From the NCBI GenBank assembly GCA_014381035.1, contig JACMIS010000542.1:1-6926 (forward strand): a stretch of DNA of 6,926 nucleotides, written 5' to 3'. The notes under the pieces are model-generated. The model saw only the letters and a program-made list of their open reading frames with translations, did no database searches and was not told the origin of the DNA. This DNA is from Armatimonadota bacterium. GTDB taxonomy: Bacteria; Armatimonadota; Armatimonadia; Armatimonadales; Armatimonadaceae. Positions 1 to 6,576 of the stretch are shown here, one piece after another. A program made the position numbers and the translations under genes. Position 1 is the stretch's first letter; each line of letters begins with the position of its first letter.

Positions 1-161
1 ACCGGAGTGGGTCACAGGGCACGTACACGCTGAGCGGCTACACCCTCACTCTGAAATACGACGACGAGACGGTGGTGCGTCGCGCCTTCGTGTTTATGGA
101 TACGACCGGCAAACAGGGAGGGATGTATTTAGACGGCATCCCGTATCCTCGAAAGAACTGA
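1..161 (+). CDS. C-terminal end of an unrecognised protein (5' truncated)
   Basis: An open frame enters from the left edge (first complete codon at 3) and stops with TGA at 159-161, giving 52 visible residues. They include GTYTLSGYTLTLKYDD, then RRAFVF, then a glycine-rich GGMYLDGIPY near the end. The alternating polar/hydrophobic pattern with the repeated TLSGYTLTL looks like paired beta strands, such as the end of a beta-sandwich or lipocalin-like domain. I know similar endings from uncharacterised bacterial proteins but cannot name a family. The other two forward frames lack this regular pattern, and frame 1 stops early. The gene converges on the tRNA and ends 19 bases before it. No T-rich terminator is visible in the gap. 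Function is unknown; that it is a real coding end is fairly likely. Confidence 0.6.
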   Translation, partial: RSGSQGTYTLSGYTLTLKYDDETVVRRAFVFMDTTGKQGGMYLDGIPYPRKN

Positions 162-180
162 CGGGCTAACATCAGGGGGA

Positions 181-252
181 AGCGGGAGACGGGACTCGAA
201 CCCGCGACATTCTGCTTGGGAAGCAGACGCTCTACCACTGAACTACTCCCGC
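181..252 (-). tRNA. tRNA-Gly (CCC anticodon)
   Basis: Read on the minus strand, this is a complete cloverleaf. The 7-bp acceptor stem is GCGGGAG/CTCCCGC, the D arm contains AGTTCAGTGGTAGAGC, and the anticodon stem TCTGC/GCAGA encloses the loop TTCCCAA. The T arm is GCGGG-TTCGAGT-CCCGT. The loop places CCC at positions 34-36 (window 218-220), so it reads GGG glycine codons. The discriminator base is T (U in RNA), usual for bacterial tRNA-Gly. The 3' CCA is not encoded, because TCCCCC follows, so it must be added by nucleotidyltransferase. It stands alone, convergent with the gene fragment on its left, and has its own promoter on the right. Confidence 0.97.
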
Positions 253-265
253 ATGGAGTTCTCCT

Positions 266-294
266 ATCATACACGGCAAGTACGCCTGTTGCAA
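266..294 (-). promoter_or_regulatory. Sigma-70-type promoter of the tRNA-Gly gene
   Basis: On the minus strand, TTGCAA (289-294, four of six matches to TTGACA) is followed by a 17-base spacer and TATGAT (266-271, five of six matches to TATAAT). The predicted transcription start is near 259, leaving about 7 bases of leader before the mature tRNA 5' end at 252. Optimal spacing and position make this a good call although no experiment supports it. Confidence 0.75.
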
Positions 295-351
295 TAGTCG
301 CACGTCTGTCCCACCTCAGCCCAACCGCCGACCGGCTGCTGCCCTGTTTGT

Positions 352-379
352 TTGCCACCCCTGCATTTGCGGGAATATT
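352..379 (+). promoter_or_regulatory. Candidate promoter of the lipid kinase operon
   Basis: TTGCCA (352-357, five of six to TTGACA) is followed by 16 bases and AATATT (374-379, four of six to TATAAT). A start near 386 would fall inside the GTG-initiated version of the kinase gene and leave an 18-base leader before the ATG at 404, so it favours the ATG. A second overlapping option is TTGCGG (367-372), 19 bases, GATAAT (392-397). Its better -10 box lies 6 bases before the ATG and would give a leaderless message. The sequence alone does not decide between them. Confidence 0.4.
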
Positions 380-403
380 CCTGTGAATGGGGATAATACG
401 ATC

Positions 404-1330
404 ATGGCAGCGGTTTTAGAGGAACGGGATACCGGAGACGCAGTGGATGCGAGTGGACAACAGCCGATCCCATTCCTGATGAACGATAAGGCGGGGGCAC
501 TACGCACCACGGCGAGTGCGGACGAGATGCGGGATTTGGGGCGAGAGCAGGGGCTTGACCTGGATATTATCAACACCACCTCGCCGGAAGATACGCAGGA
601 AACGATTGCGCGATTGGTGAAAAGCGGCGCGACGCAGATTGCGGTCGCCGGGGGCGATGGCACGGTCGCCTGCGCCGTGCAGGCGTTAGCCGGAACCGGG
701 GTGACGCTCGGAATCATTGCGCAGGGGACCGCGAACAATTTCGCGACCGCGCTTCGCCTGCCGCAGGATCTACCCTCCGCGCTACGGGTGCTCAAGGATG
801 GTGTTGCCCGCGAGGTGGATCTGGGGCGCATCGGCGACCTGTATTTCACCGAGTCGGCGGGAATCGGGCTGTTCGCGGACGCCATGGTGTTGCAGGACCC
901 GACCGACAAAAGCGTTCTGCGGACGTTATGGACGGCGTTTCGTGTCCTCTCCTCGGCGCGGGCGCGGCGTGTCAAGCTGTACATTGATGGCGAGTTGCAC
1001 GCGGAACGGGCGGTGATGTGCGAAGTGGCGAACAGTTTTCGCATGGGCTATGCGATGCCGATGGCACCCGAGGCGAAACTTACCGACGGCGTGCTGGACG
1101 TCGTTATCGTCGGCGATCTGAAACTGTCCGAGATCATCCCATACTTCCGGGCGATGAAGGCGCAACTGCATCACACGCTACCGAAAGTACAGGTGCTGAA
1201 GGCGAAAGAGGTGCGGATCGAGTCGCGCCACAAGATGAATGTCCACTGCGACGACACCGTGATCGGAACGACGCCGGTGACAATCGCCGTCGCGCCGCGT
1301 GCGTTAAAGGTGCTGGTAGATAGATTGTAA
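404..1330 (+). CDS. Diacylglycerol kinase family lipid kinase (YegS/DgkB type)
   Basis: This is an ATP-dependent lipid kinase of the DAGK catalytic fold, expected to phosphorylate diacylglycerol or a related lipid alcohol at the cytoplasmic face of the membrane. Counted from the ATG (308 residues, normal for the family), the nucleotide-binding GGDGT lies at 83-87, AQGTANNFA at 106-114 and TDGVLDVVIV at about 227-236. The C-terminal HCDDTVIGTTPVTI at about 281-294 matches the usual DGE-xxxxTP region. Deviations are visible: the Pro normally before GTxN is replaced by AQ, and the usual DGE reads CDD. An in-frame GTG at 383 would add seven residues. I prefer the ATG because GGGGA (389-393) sits 10 bases ahead and the candidate promoter starts inside the longer form. 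Substrate is not predictable; an undecaprenol or sphingoid substrate is possible. The stop lies 3 bases before the phosphatase gene. Confidence 0.9.
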   Translation: MAAVLEERDTGDAVDASGQQPIPFLMNDKAGALRTTASADEMRDLGREQGLDLDIINTTSPEDTQETIARLVKSGATQIAVAGGDGTVACAVQALAGTGVTLGIIAQGTANNFATALRLPQDLPSALRVLKDGVAREVDLGRIGDLYFTESAGIGLFADAMVLQDPTDKSVLRTLWTAFRVLSSARARRVKLYIDGELHAERAVMCEVANSFRMGYAMPMAPEAKLTDGVLDVVIVGDLKLSEIIPYFRAMKAQLHHTLPKVQVLKAKEVRIESRHKMNVHCDDTVIGTTPVTIAVAPRALKVLVDRL

Positions 1331-1333
1331 AGG

Positions 1334-2086
1334 ATGGCAGCAACGGAAGTTATACGACATCAGAAACGGTTTGCACGACTCGCGACGGCGCAAGCGTGGT
1401 TGCGTGCACAGCGTGGCACCATCGCGGTCCTGTTTTTGCTCGGCATCTTTGTTCTGCTCACCGTGATCGCGAAATCCCCCGGTTTGCGCGATTGGGACGC
1501 CGACGTCTCCCGGTTCGTCCAGCGCGGCGAAAGTGCGCCATTGACCGCCGTTGCGCGGGCGTTCACGATACTGGGGAACGGGTCCGCTTTGTTTATTGTG
1601 TCCATCCCGGCGTTCGCGTGGCTGTGGCGGGCGCGAAAACCCGTCGGCGGACTGTTACTGGTCGCGGCGATTCTCGGTCATGTACTGAACATCGGCTTGA
1701 AAGCGTTGGTAAACCGCCCGCGTCCGAACGAGGCGGACGAAGTCGCGAAGCTGTTTGAAACGAACGGTTCCTCGTTCCCTTCCGGTCACGCGATGACGGC
1801 GGTCATGTTCTTCGGGTTTCTGGCGGTGTTGCTCGAAGTGCACGTGCGCTCCCGCCCGTCGCGGCGACTGCTGATTGGCCTGACCACGTTTCTCGCACTC
1901 GGTATCTGCCTGAGCCGCGTGTATCTCGGAAACCATTTCACCTCGGACATTATGGGCGGCATCGCGGCGGGGCTGCTGTTTTTGTTTGCCTGGGTTATGG
2001 TCTACCGGCGATGGGGCGCGAAGGAGTTTGCCCCCGCCGTGTCGAACGAAACGAGTAGCGACGCGCAAAACGCCGCAACCATTTGA
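1334..2086 (+). CDS. PAP2-family membrane lipid phosphatase
   Basis: This is an integral membrane phosphatase of the PAP2 superfamily, which removes phosphate from lipid phosphates such as phosphatidic acid, phosphatidylglycerophosphate or undecaprenyl diphosphate. All three signature motifs are intact: K123-x6-R130-P131, P149-S-G-H152 and S194-R195-x5-H201-x3-D205. Hydrophobic segments lie near residues 29-46, 83-98, 105-122, 154-168, 179-193 and 206-223, fitting the usual six-helix bundle. The tail after 230 is polar. Length (250 residues) is typical. The only Shine-Dalgarno-like sequence, AAAGG, overlaps the kinase stop and abuts the ATG, so translation is probably coupled to the kinase by termination-reinitiation. 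The gene could act in undecaprenyl phosphate recycling (BcrC/UppP-like) or phospholipid turnover; motifs do not separate these. Confidence 0.92.
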   Translation: MAATEVIRHQKRFARLATAQAWLRAQRGTIAVLFLLGIFVLLTVIAKSPGLRDWDADVSRFVQRGESAPLTAVARAFTILGNGSALFIVSIPAFAWLWRARKPVGGLLLVAAILGHVLNIGLKALVNRPRPNEADEVAKLFETNGSSFPSGHAMTAVMFFGFLAVLLEVHVRSRPSRRLLIGLTTFLALGICLSRVYLGNHFTSDIMGGIAAGLLFLFAWVMVYRRWGAKEFAPAVSNETSSDAQNAATI

Positions 2087-2089
2087 CAC

Positions 2090-2096
2090 GAGGGAG
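2090..2096 (+). promoter_or_regulatory. Ribosome binding site fixing the oxidoreductase start
   Basis: GAGGGAG lies 9 bases before the ATG at 2106 and after the phosphatase stop. It supports 2106 rather than the longer open frame that runs back into the phosphatase gene. Confidence 0.7.
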
Positions 2097-2105
2097 TCAG
2101 GATAC

Positions 2106-3158
2106 ATGAGCGACACACCGGAAACGAAGTTTCCGAACGCACCACGCGCACTGCTAGTCGGTGCGGGCGGTATGGGTAGGGCATGGGGACGCAATGTCAA
2201 GCAACACCCGGAACTGGCGACGCTTGCCGGCTGGGTAGATCTGCGCGACGGCGCAGCAGAGGCGGCGGCGAACGAACTCGAACTATCCGGCGTCGTCACC
2301 GGCACCGATCTCGCCAAACTGTTAGCCGACGTGCGCCCTGACTTCGTGATCGATGTCACTATCCCGGAAGCGCATCGGGATGTTTCCGTGACCGCGCTGA
2401 ACGCGGGCGTTCCCGTTCTGGGCGAGAAACCGATGGCGCACACGATGGAGGCGGCGCGGGAAATGATCGCGGCGTCGGAGCGTTCGGGGAAGCTCTACAT
2501 GGTCAGCCAGAGCCGACGCTACGACGGACGTTTGCAGGCGTTCCGCGAACAGATCGCGGCGAATCTGGGTGGGGTCGGCATCCTGAACGCCGACTTTTAT
2601 ATCGGCGCACACTTCGGCGGCTTCCGCGACGAAATGGACAGCGTTCTGCTACTGGACATGGCGATCCATTCGTTCGATCAGGCGCGATACCTTCTGGGCG
2701 ACGCCGACCCGGTTTCCGTGTACTGCGAGGAGTTCAATCCGTCCTGGTCGTGGTACAAGGGCGACGCCTCCGCGACCGCGCTTTTCGAGATGGCGAACGG
2801 CGTGCGGTTCACCTATCGCGGCTCGTGGTGTGCGGAAGGTCTCGCGTCCTCCTGGGAGTGCGACTGGCGGGCGGTCGGCGCGAACGGGACGGCGAAATGG
2901 GACGGGACCGGTGCGCCCGTCGTGCAGACCGTTCTGGAACCGAACGGTTTTATGTCGAAACTGAACGACGTCGCCACTGCCGAACTGCCACAAGACGTCG
3001 CCGGCGGGATCGCGGGCAGTTTGCGCGATTTCGTGGACGCGCTGAAGACCGGCAAAACCCCGATGGGCGAGTGCCACGATAATATCAAGAGTCTCGCCAT
3101 GGTCTTTGCCGCCATCGAGTCGGCGAAGACCCGGCAACGGGTGCCGGTGATTCTCTAA
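2106..3158 (+). CDS. Gfo/Idh/MocA family NAD(P)-dependent oxidoreductase
   Basis: This is a 350-residue cytoplasmic dehydrogenase of the Gfo/Idh/MocA family, which typically oxidises or reduces sugar, inositol or related hydroxyl groups with NAD(P). The N-terminal Rossmann fold shows the dinucleotide motif GAGGMG at 19-24. The family EKP motif is at 107-109, where Lys108 is the usual catalytic lysine. The substrate-domain signature reads LLDMAIHSFDQ, with Asp184, His188 and Asp191. There is no signal peptide. The start is set by a good Shine-Dalgarno sequence 19 bases after the phosphatase stop, so it is very likely the third gene of the operon. Nothing visible identifies the substrate, and a link to lipid metabolism would be speculation. 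Family assignment is firm; the exact reaction is unknown. Confidence 0.93.
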   Translation: MSDTPETKFPNAPRALLVGAGGMGRAWGRNVKQHPELATLAGWVDLRDGAAEAAANELELSGVVTGTDLAKLLADVRPDFVIDVTIPEAHRDVSVTALNAGVPVLGEKPMAHTMEAAREMIAASERSGKLYMVSQSRRYDGRLQAFREQIAANLGGVGILNADFYIGAHFGGFRDEMDSVLLLDMAIHSFDQARYLLGDADPVSVYCEEFNPSWSWYKGDASATALFEMANGVRFTYRGSWCAEGLASSWECDWRAVGANGTAKWDGTGAPVVQTVLEPNGFMSKLNDVATAELPQDVAGGIAGSLRDFVDALKTGKTPMGECHDNIKSLAMVFAAIESAKTRQRVPVIL

Positions 3159-3222
3159 CGTACACCGGCGAAAAACGGGGTATAACAAGGGTACGCTCGG
3201 TGGCGGGCGACGCAAATATACC

Positions 3223-3230
3223 GGTGAGGA
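3223..3230 (+). promoter_or_regulatory. Ribosome binding site supporting a TTG start for the lipoprotein
   Basis: GGTGAGGA lies 7 bases before the TTG at 3238, an ideal distance. The next ATG (3253) is 22 bases away from it, too far for normal use. This favours the TTG start. It is the main evidence in choosing between the two. Confidence 0.55.
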
Positions 3231-3237
3231 TAGGATA

Positions 3238-3834
3238 TTGACGCTTACGCATATGAAACCACGATTACCACGACACCATAATCGGACCTTCCGTCTGTCG
3301 CTTCAGCAACGATGGGCGGGTGCCTTTGCCTTGCTCGCACTCGTTCCGCTTGTTCTGGGCGGGTGCGGTGGCGGGGACGATAACGAGCCCTTGAACACAT
3401 CGTCGCGCTCCAACTCGTTGTCGAGCCTATTTCGCGCGACCGTGAGTGTGGGAAGCTCTTCCTTTCCGGATACGGCGAAATACGACTGTTGGGTCGCGTC
3501 GCGCCCGAGCCAGCGCGACGAGGGTTTCTCCTATATATCCTCCAGCGAAATACCCGCCGGTCGCGGGATGGTCGTGGTTTATCCGCAGAACCGCACGGTT
3601 GCTTTCGCGGGACGGAACACGCTTGTGGACCTGGAAGTCGTTTTCGCGGAAAGTGTGGGAGAAGGGGTCGGGCGGATCACGGACATCGGGACGATCAGTG
3701 CTTTTCAGCGCACCCCGGTCGGCGCGAGCAAGCCGGTAAAGTATGTTTTGTTCGTTCCCAGTGGCGATCTGGCGCGTAGCAATGCGGCAGTCGGAACGCT
3801 GTTATTCGTCCCGGTGACGACACCGAGAAATTAG
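3238..3834 (+). CDS. DUF192-like lipoprotein
   Basis: This is a 198-residue predicted lipoprotein. A long basic N-region (about 25 residues) precedes the hydrophobic stretch 27-41 and a lipobox LGGC with Cys43, followed by GGGDDN and a Ser-rich linker to about residue 64. The remaining domain follows the order of landmarks I know from DUF192: the SQRDEGFSY stretch at 91-99 stands where that family has a TPxxRxxGLM motif. IPAGRGMVVVYP (105-116), FAGRNTLVDLEVVF (123-136) and VKYVLFVPSGDL (167-178) follow. The usual FWMKNT reads FAGRNT, so the match is divergent. The Asp near the lipobox might affect sorting, but the Lol rules differ between phyla. Function of the family is unknown. A weak TATAAC at 3181-3186 is the only promoter hint in the 79-base gap upstream, so it may be read from the operon or alone. 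The ATG at 3253 would shorten it by five residues. Confidence 0.75.
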   Translation: MTLTHMKPRLPRHHNRTFRLSLQQRWAGAFALLALVPLVLGGCGGGDDNEPLNTSSRSNSLSSLFRATVSVGSSSFPDTAKYDCWVASRPSQRDEGFSYISSSEIPAGRGMVVVYPQNRTVAFAGRNTLVDLEVVFAESVGEGVGRITDIGTISAFQRTPVGASKPVKYVLFVPSGDLARSNAAVGTLLFVPVTTPRN

Positions 3835-3860
3835 CGGCAAGCGGTCCCGTTACCTCTACG

Positions 3861-3899
3861 GCGGCGCGGAAGGAATACCCTTCCGCGCCGCAACTTTTC
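3861..3899 (+). terminator. Intrinsic terminator after the lipoprotein gene
   Basis: A perfect 13-bp stem (GCGGCGCGGAAGG at 3861-3873, CCTTCCGCGCCGC at 3879-3891) closes a 5-base loop AATAC and is followed by AACTTTTC. The very stable GC-rich stem and short T-run fit a Rho-independent terminator 26 bases after the lipoprotein stop. Its right arm overlaps the conserved block shared by the tandem genes downstream. Confidence 0.85.
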
Positions 3900-3923
3900 A
3901 GACGCCGACACGTCCCTTTAATC
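3886..3923 (+). promoter_or_regulatory. Conserved upstream block, copy 1 of 3
   Basis: CGCCGCAACTTT (3886-3897) is identical to 5233-5244 upstream of the second paralogue. An A/T box, TTTAAT (3917-3922), ends one base before the ATG. No Shine-Dalgarno sequence is visible. A possible promoter reading is TTTTCA (3895-3900), 16 bases, TTTAAT, but this would place the RNA start just inside the coding region. The role is therefore unsettled: promoter, translation element, or simply the edge of the duplicated unit. Confidence 0.5.
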
Positions 3924-5201
3924 ATGTTGACCCGCCGATTGTTACTGTCCTCGCTTCTCCCCGTGCTCGGTGCAGGCACCGCGTTCGCGCAGGAGGAACC
4001 GCCGGAAAAACCGCCCGCGCTCTTCGAGGGGTTGTTTCCGACCCCGACTGGTACAAACGGGTTCGAGGAGATCATCCGCGCCGGGGAGCGATTACGCGAA
4101 GCAAAAGCCCCGTACCCGAACCCTGGCAGGAATTCACTAACGGTCAAGCGGGCATATATCGCCGATCCCGCGTGCCGGGCGGCGTTCTCCCTTCTGCGAC
4201 AGGGCTTGCGAAAGCCGATTATTGTCGCGCCCTCCGCGCAACTGCCCGTCTTTTCTCGGGTGTATGCGCTGATGCGCTCACTGGGACGTTTGTTAGGGTT
4301 TCATGTGCATGTCAGTTTCGCGGACGGCGAAGGCGCGGCGATCCTCGGCGACGTACTGGCATTCGTGCGCGTTGCCGATACCTTTCAGTCTCTGGATGTG
4401 GTCACGGGCATGACGGGTGGCGGGTTGGAACAGAGTGTGCTGATGCCGCTCACTCGACTGCGTGACAGCTGGACCGAACGCGATTGCCTCCGCCTGCTGA
4501 CGTTCGCCAAAAACCGGGCGAACGCTCCCGACCCCGCGCTTACCACGGTAGCAACCGAGCGGAACCGCACGCAAGCCTACTGGGAAAGGATGCGAACTAA
4601 ACCCGACGAATTAGAAGGACAGTTCGCCTATCTGGACGAGAACGAGGATACCGAGGGCACTACGAAAGCGGAAGCGTTCGCGGAGCAGTTGCGTGTGGAT
4701 AGTGGAGTGCGGGCGCGGGTCTGGGGCGAGATGGCAGATGCGATAACCGCCTACTACGACCGCGCCGCCGTGCTTCTCGCCGACCCGTCGAAACGGCTGT
4801 CACTCGAAACACCCACCGCCGAAACAAACCGATTCCATGAAATCACGCTCTATCTTCGCGATTCGCTGGTACTGGATGCGCGGTTCATGGTACGTCAGGT
4901 CGTGGAGAACCGCCTGACCAACCAGCTTCTTGCCACGCATGCCGCCATCCGCCGCTATCGCTGGGAGAACGACCGTCTGCCAAAAACGCTGGACGACCTG
5001 AACCTCCCGGTAAACATCGTCACCGACCCGTTCACCGCGAAACCGCTACTGTACGACCCGGAACCGCCTGGCACAAACTACAAACTCGCCAGCGCGGGCG
5101 CACTCCTACCGGATGAGGATGGCAAGCCGGACGCACGGGAGCGGTTCGCGCTTCCCCGTGAGTCTCCTGTGCCGGCGAAACCAACAGTGGAACCGAAGTG
5201 A
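3924..5201 (+). CDS. Predicted exported protein of unknown function, tandem paralogue 1
   Basis: I do not recognise a named family. The 425-residue protein begins with a signal peptide: Arg4-Arg5 in TRRLLLS resembles the twin-arginine (Tat) motif, then a short hydrophobic stretch and an AFA-Q cleavage site at about 22/23. The mature part has PTGTNGFEEIIRAG near 38-51, several predicted helices (ALMRSLGRLL and others), an acidic linker (ENEDTEG) in the middle, and a strongly conserved end: RYRWENDRLPKTLDDL, then DPFTAKPLLY at 368-377 and DGKPDARER. The DPFTxKPLxY ending recalls C-terminal parts of uncharacterised Planctomycetes/Armatimonadota proteins and of GspG-like pseudopilins, but there is no pilin N-terminus. 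Compared with paralogue 2 it lacks about 12 residues around position 110. It starts just after a terminator, so it needs its own promoter. The start lacks a Shine-Dalgarno sequence but is matched in the paralogue. Confidence 0.85.
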   Translation: MLTRRLLLSSLLPVLGAGTAFAQEEPPEKPPALFEGLFPTPTGTNGFEEIIRAGERLREAKAPYPNPGRNSLTVKRAYIADPACRAAFSLLRQGLRKPIIVAPSAQLPVFSRVYALMRSLGRLLGFHVHVSFADGEGAAILGDVLAFVRVADTFQSLDVVTGMTGGGLEQSVLMPLTRLRDSWTERDCLRLLTFAKNRANAPDPALTTVATERNRTQAYWERMRTKPDELEGQFAYLDENEDTEGTTKAEAFAEQLRVDSGVRARVWGEMADAITAYYDRAAVLLADPSKRLSLETPTAETNRFHEITLYLRDSLVLDARFMVRQVVENRLTNQLLATHAAIRRYRWENDRLPKTLDDLNLPVNIVTDPFTAKPLLYDPEPPGTNYKLASAGALLPDEDGKPDARERFALPRESPVPAKPTVEPK

Positions 5202-5232
5202 TGCCGGAATGACGCGAACCGTTTTGCACCCA

Positions 5233-5271
5233 CGCCGCAACTTTCTCGCCGACCGCGCGTCGTTATAAGCG
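5233..5271 (+). promoter_or_regulatory. Conserved upstream block, copy 2 of 3
   Basis: CGCCGCAACTTT (5233-5244) repeats the sequence upstream of paralogue 1, and GCCGACCGCGCGTC then resembles GCCGACACGTC in copy 1. AACTTT ends 27 bases before the ATG, against 26 in copies 1 and 3. An A/T box, TTATAAG (5263-5269), ends two bases before the ATG. An in-frame TAA (5266-5268) precedes the ATG, so the similarity is not due to a longer coding region. No Shine-Dalgarno sequence is present. Confidence 0.5.
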
Positions 5272-6576
5272 ATGTTAAGTCGCCGATTGTTATTGTCCTC
5301 GCTCGTCCCGGCGTTCGGGCTATTCTCCGCAACGACGGCACACGCGCAGTCGGACGACACCGAGCCGAAACCGCCCTTATTCGAGCAACTGTTTCCGAAA
5401 CCGACCGGTGCCAACGGCTTCGAGGAAATCATCCGTGCCGGACAGCGGCTCAGCGAATCGAAAGCGGCATACCCGCCCGCCGCCGAATTCACGCTCGATA
5501 AGAGACGCGCGTACCTTGCGGACCCGGCATGCCGGGAAGCGTTAGTGCTGTTCCGTCAGGGGATCGCCAAACCGCTCCATTTACCGGCTGTTAATCCGCT
5601 CGACACGTCTGTAGCGCAATCCCAATACTTCGTGTTGCTCATGCAGTCGTTCGCACTGATGCGCTCCCTCGCGCGTTTACTCGCGGTCGATATTTATGTC
5701 GCCCTCGCGGACGGCAAAAACGATGCCGCTATCCGTACCGTCGCGGACGGCTTGAAACTATCCTACTCGTTCAAAGGCATGTCCATAATCGCCGGGCTGG
5801 TAGGCAATGCGTTGGACGCCATTCTGCTCACGACACTAACGCAGTTGCGGGAAAGCTGGAATGCGAAAGATTGTTCGCGTTTGACGCGGCTTGCGGGGCA
5901 GTGGCTCGCCGCGCCGAACCCGATCATCGCCGCGCTATCGGTCGAGCGGGAGTTGAGCCTCCGGTTCCTGCGGGAGATGCGCGAAGACCCGCAGGGGGTG
6001 TCCGAGCAACTGGAATCCCATTACGCGGTGGACGAGGAAGAAACGGAAACAGCGCAGTCACGCGAAGCCGAGACAGCGGCGACGACGTTGCGCACCGACG
6101 CCGCCGTGCGCGAGCGGGTGTTCGGGGAAATGTCGGGCGTGATCAACGAGCATTACGACAAGGCGTTCGCGCTGGTGAAGAATCCGACCGGGCGCATGAG
6201 TATCGACCCGACCGTGGAAACGGACGCGAACCGTCATCCGATCACCCTGATGTTACGTAGCGTCGTCCTGTTGAGTGCACCGAATATAGTGCAACGAAGC
6301 ATCGAGGACCGTTTGCAACTACAACTACTCGCGGTCCACGCCGCGATACGCGGACACCGATGGCACTATGCCCGGTTGCCGAAGACACTCGACGAACTGA
6401 AGCTACCCGCGAATATTGTCGCTGATCCGTTCACCGCGAAACCGCTCTTATATGAACCGGAAAGTAAAGGAAGCGGCTACACACTGGCGAGTGCGGGAGC
6501 ATTGGTACCGGGTACCGACGGCAAACCGGACGCCCGGGACCGGGTGATGCTTCCCCGTGAACCACGTAAGCCGTAA
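5272..6576 (+). CDS. Predicted exported protein of unknown function, tandem paralogue 2
   Basis: This 434-residue paralogue of the preceding gene has the same plan. Arg4-Arg5 sits in SRRLLLS (Tat-like) and an AHA-Q cleavage site lies at about 25/26. PTGANGFEEIIRAG follows near 46-59, then YLADPACREAL, a helical middle with ALADGKNDAAIR at about 144-155, and an acidic linker (DEEETETAQ). The end has HRWHYARLPKTLDEL (362-376), DPFTAKPLLY at 385-394 and DGKPDARDR. Conservation is highest at the start, the PTGxNG block and the C-terminal 75 residues; the centre and acidic linker vary. No catalytic motif is obvious, so a structural, binding or envelope role is as likely as an enzymatic one. The Tat-like motif has Leu where the consensus has Phe, so Sec export cannot be excluded. 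Confidence 0.87.
   Translation: MLSRRLLLSSLVPAFGLFSATTAHAQSDDTEPKPPLFEQLFPKPTGANGFEEIIRAGQRLSESKAAYPPAAEFTLDKRRAYLADPACREALVLFRQGIAKPLHLPAVNPLDTSVAQSQYFVLLMQSFALMRSLARLLAVDIYVALADGKNDAAIRTVADGLKLSYSFKGMSIIAGLVGNALDAILLTTLTQLRESWNAKDCSRLTRLAGQWLAAPNPIIAALSVERELSLRFLREMREDPQGVSEQLESHYAVDEEETETAQSREAETAATTLRTDAAVRERVFGEMSGVINEHYDKAFALVKNPTGRMSIDPTVETDANRHPITLMLRSVVLLSAPNIVQRSIEDRLQLQLLAVHAAIRGHRWHYARLPKTLDELKLPANIVADPFTAKPLLYEPESKGSGYTLASAGALVPGTDGKPDARDRVMLPREPRKP

Noticed and set aside
38..358. 106-codon minus-strand ORF across the tRNA
   Set aside because: Its middle, SSVVERLLPKQNVAGSSP, is the translation of the tRNA-Gly gene, a well-known spurious ORF pattern.
316..1044. 242-codon minus-strand ORF opposite the lipid kinase
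   Set aside because: Low-complexity Ser/Arg/Ala-rich translation antisense to a gene with intact catalytic motifs; a codon-bias shadow.
1986..2105. Upstream extension of the oxidoreductase frame
   Set aside because: It overlaps the phosphatase C-terminus and lacks family similarity; GAGGGAG at 2090-2096 supports the ATG at 2106.
1655..2443. 262-codon minus-strand ORF
   Set aside because: It spans the antisense of two well-supported genes and has no recognisable domain.
3143..3169. Hairpin GCCGGTG/CACCGGC with a 13-base loop across the oxidoreductase stop
   Set aside because: The 7-bp stem has a long loop and no T-run follows on the + strand, so it is not a convincing terminator.
2649..3215. 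188-codon minus-strand ORF opposite the oxidoreductase
   Set aside because: Arg/Pro/His-rich shadow translation; the + strand frame carries the family motifs.
5142..5221. Inverted repeat CGGTTCGCG/CGCGAACCG followed by TTTT at the end of paralogue 1
   Set aside because: The arms are 62 bases apart, too far for an intrinsic terminator; probably chance, though a weak terminator cannot be excluded.
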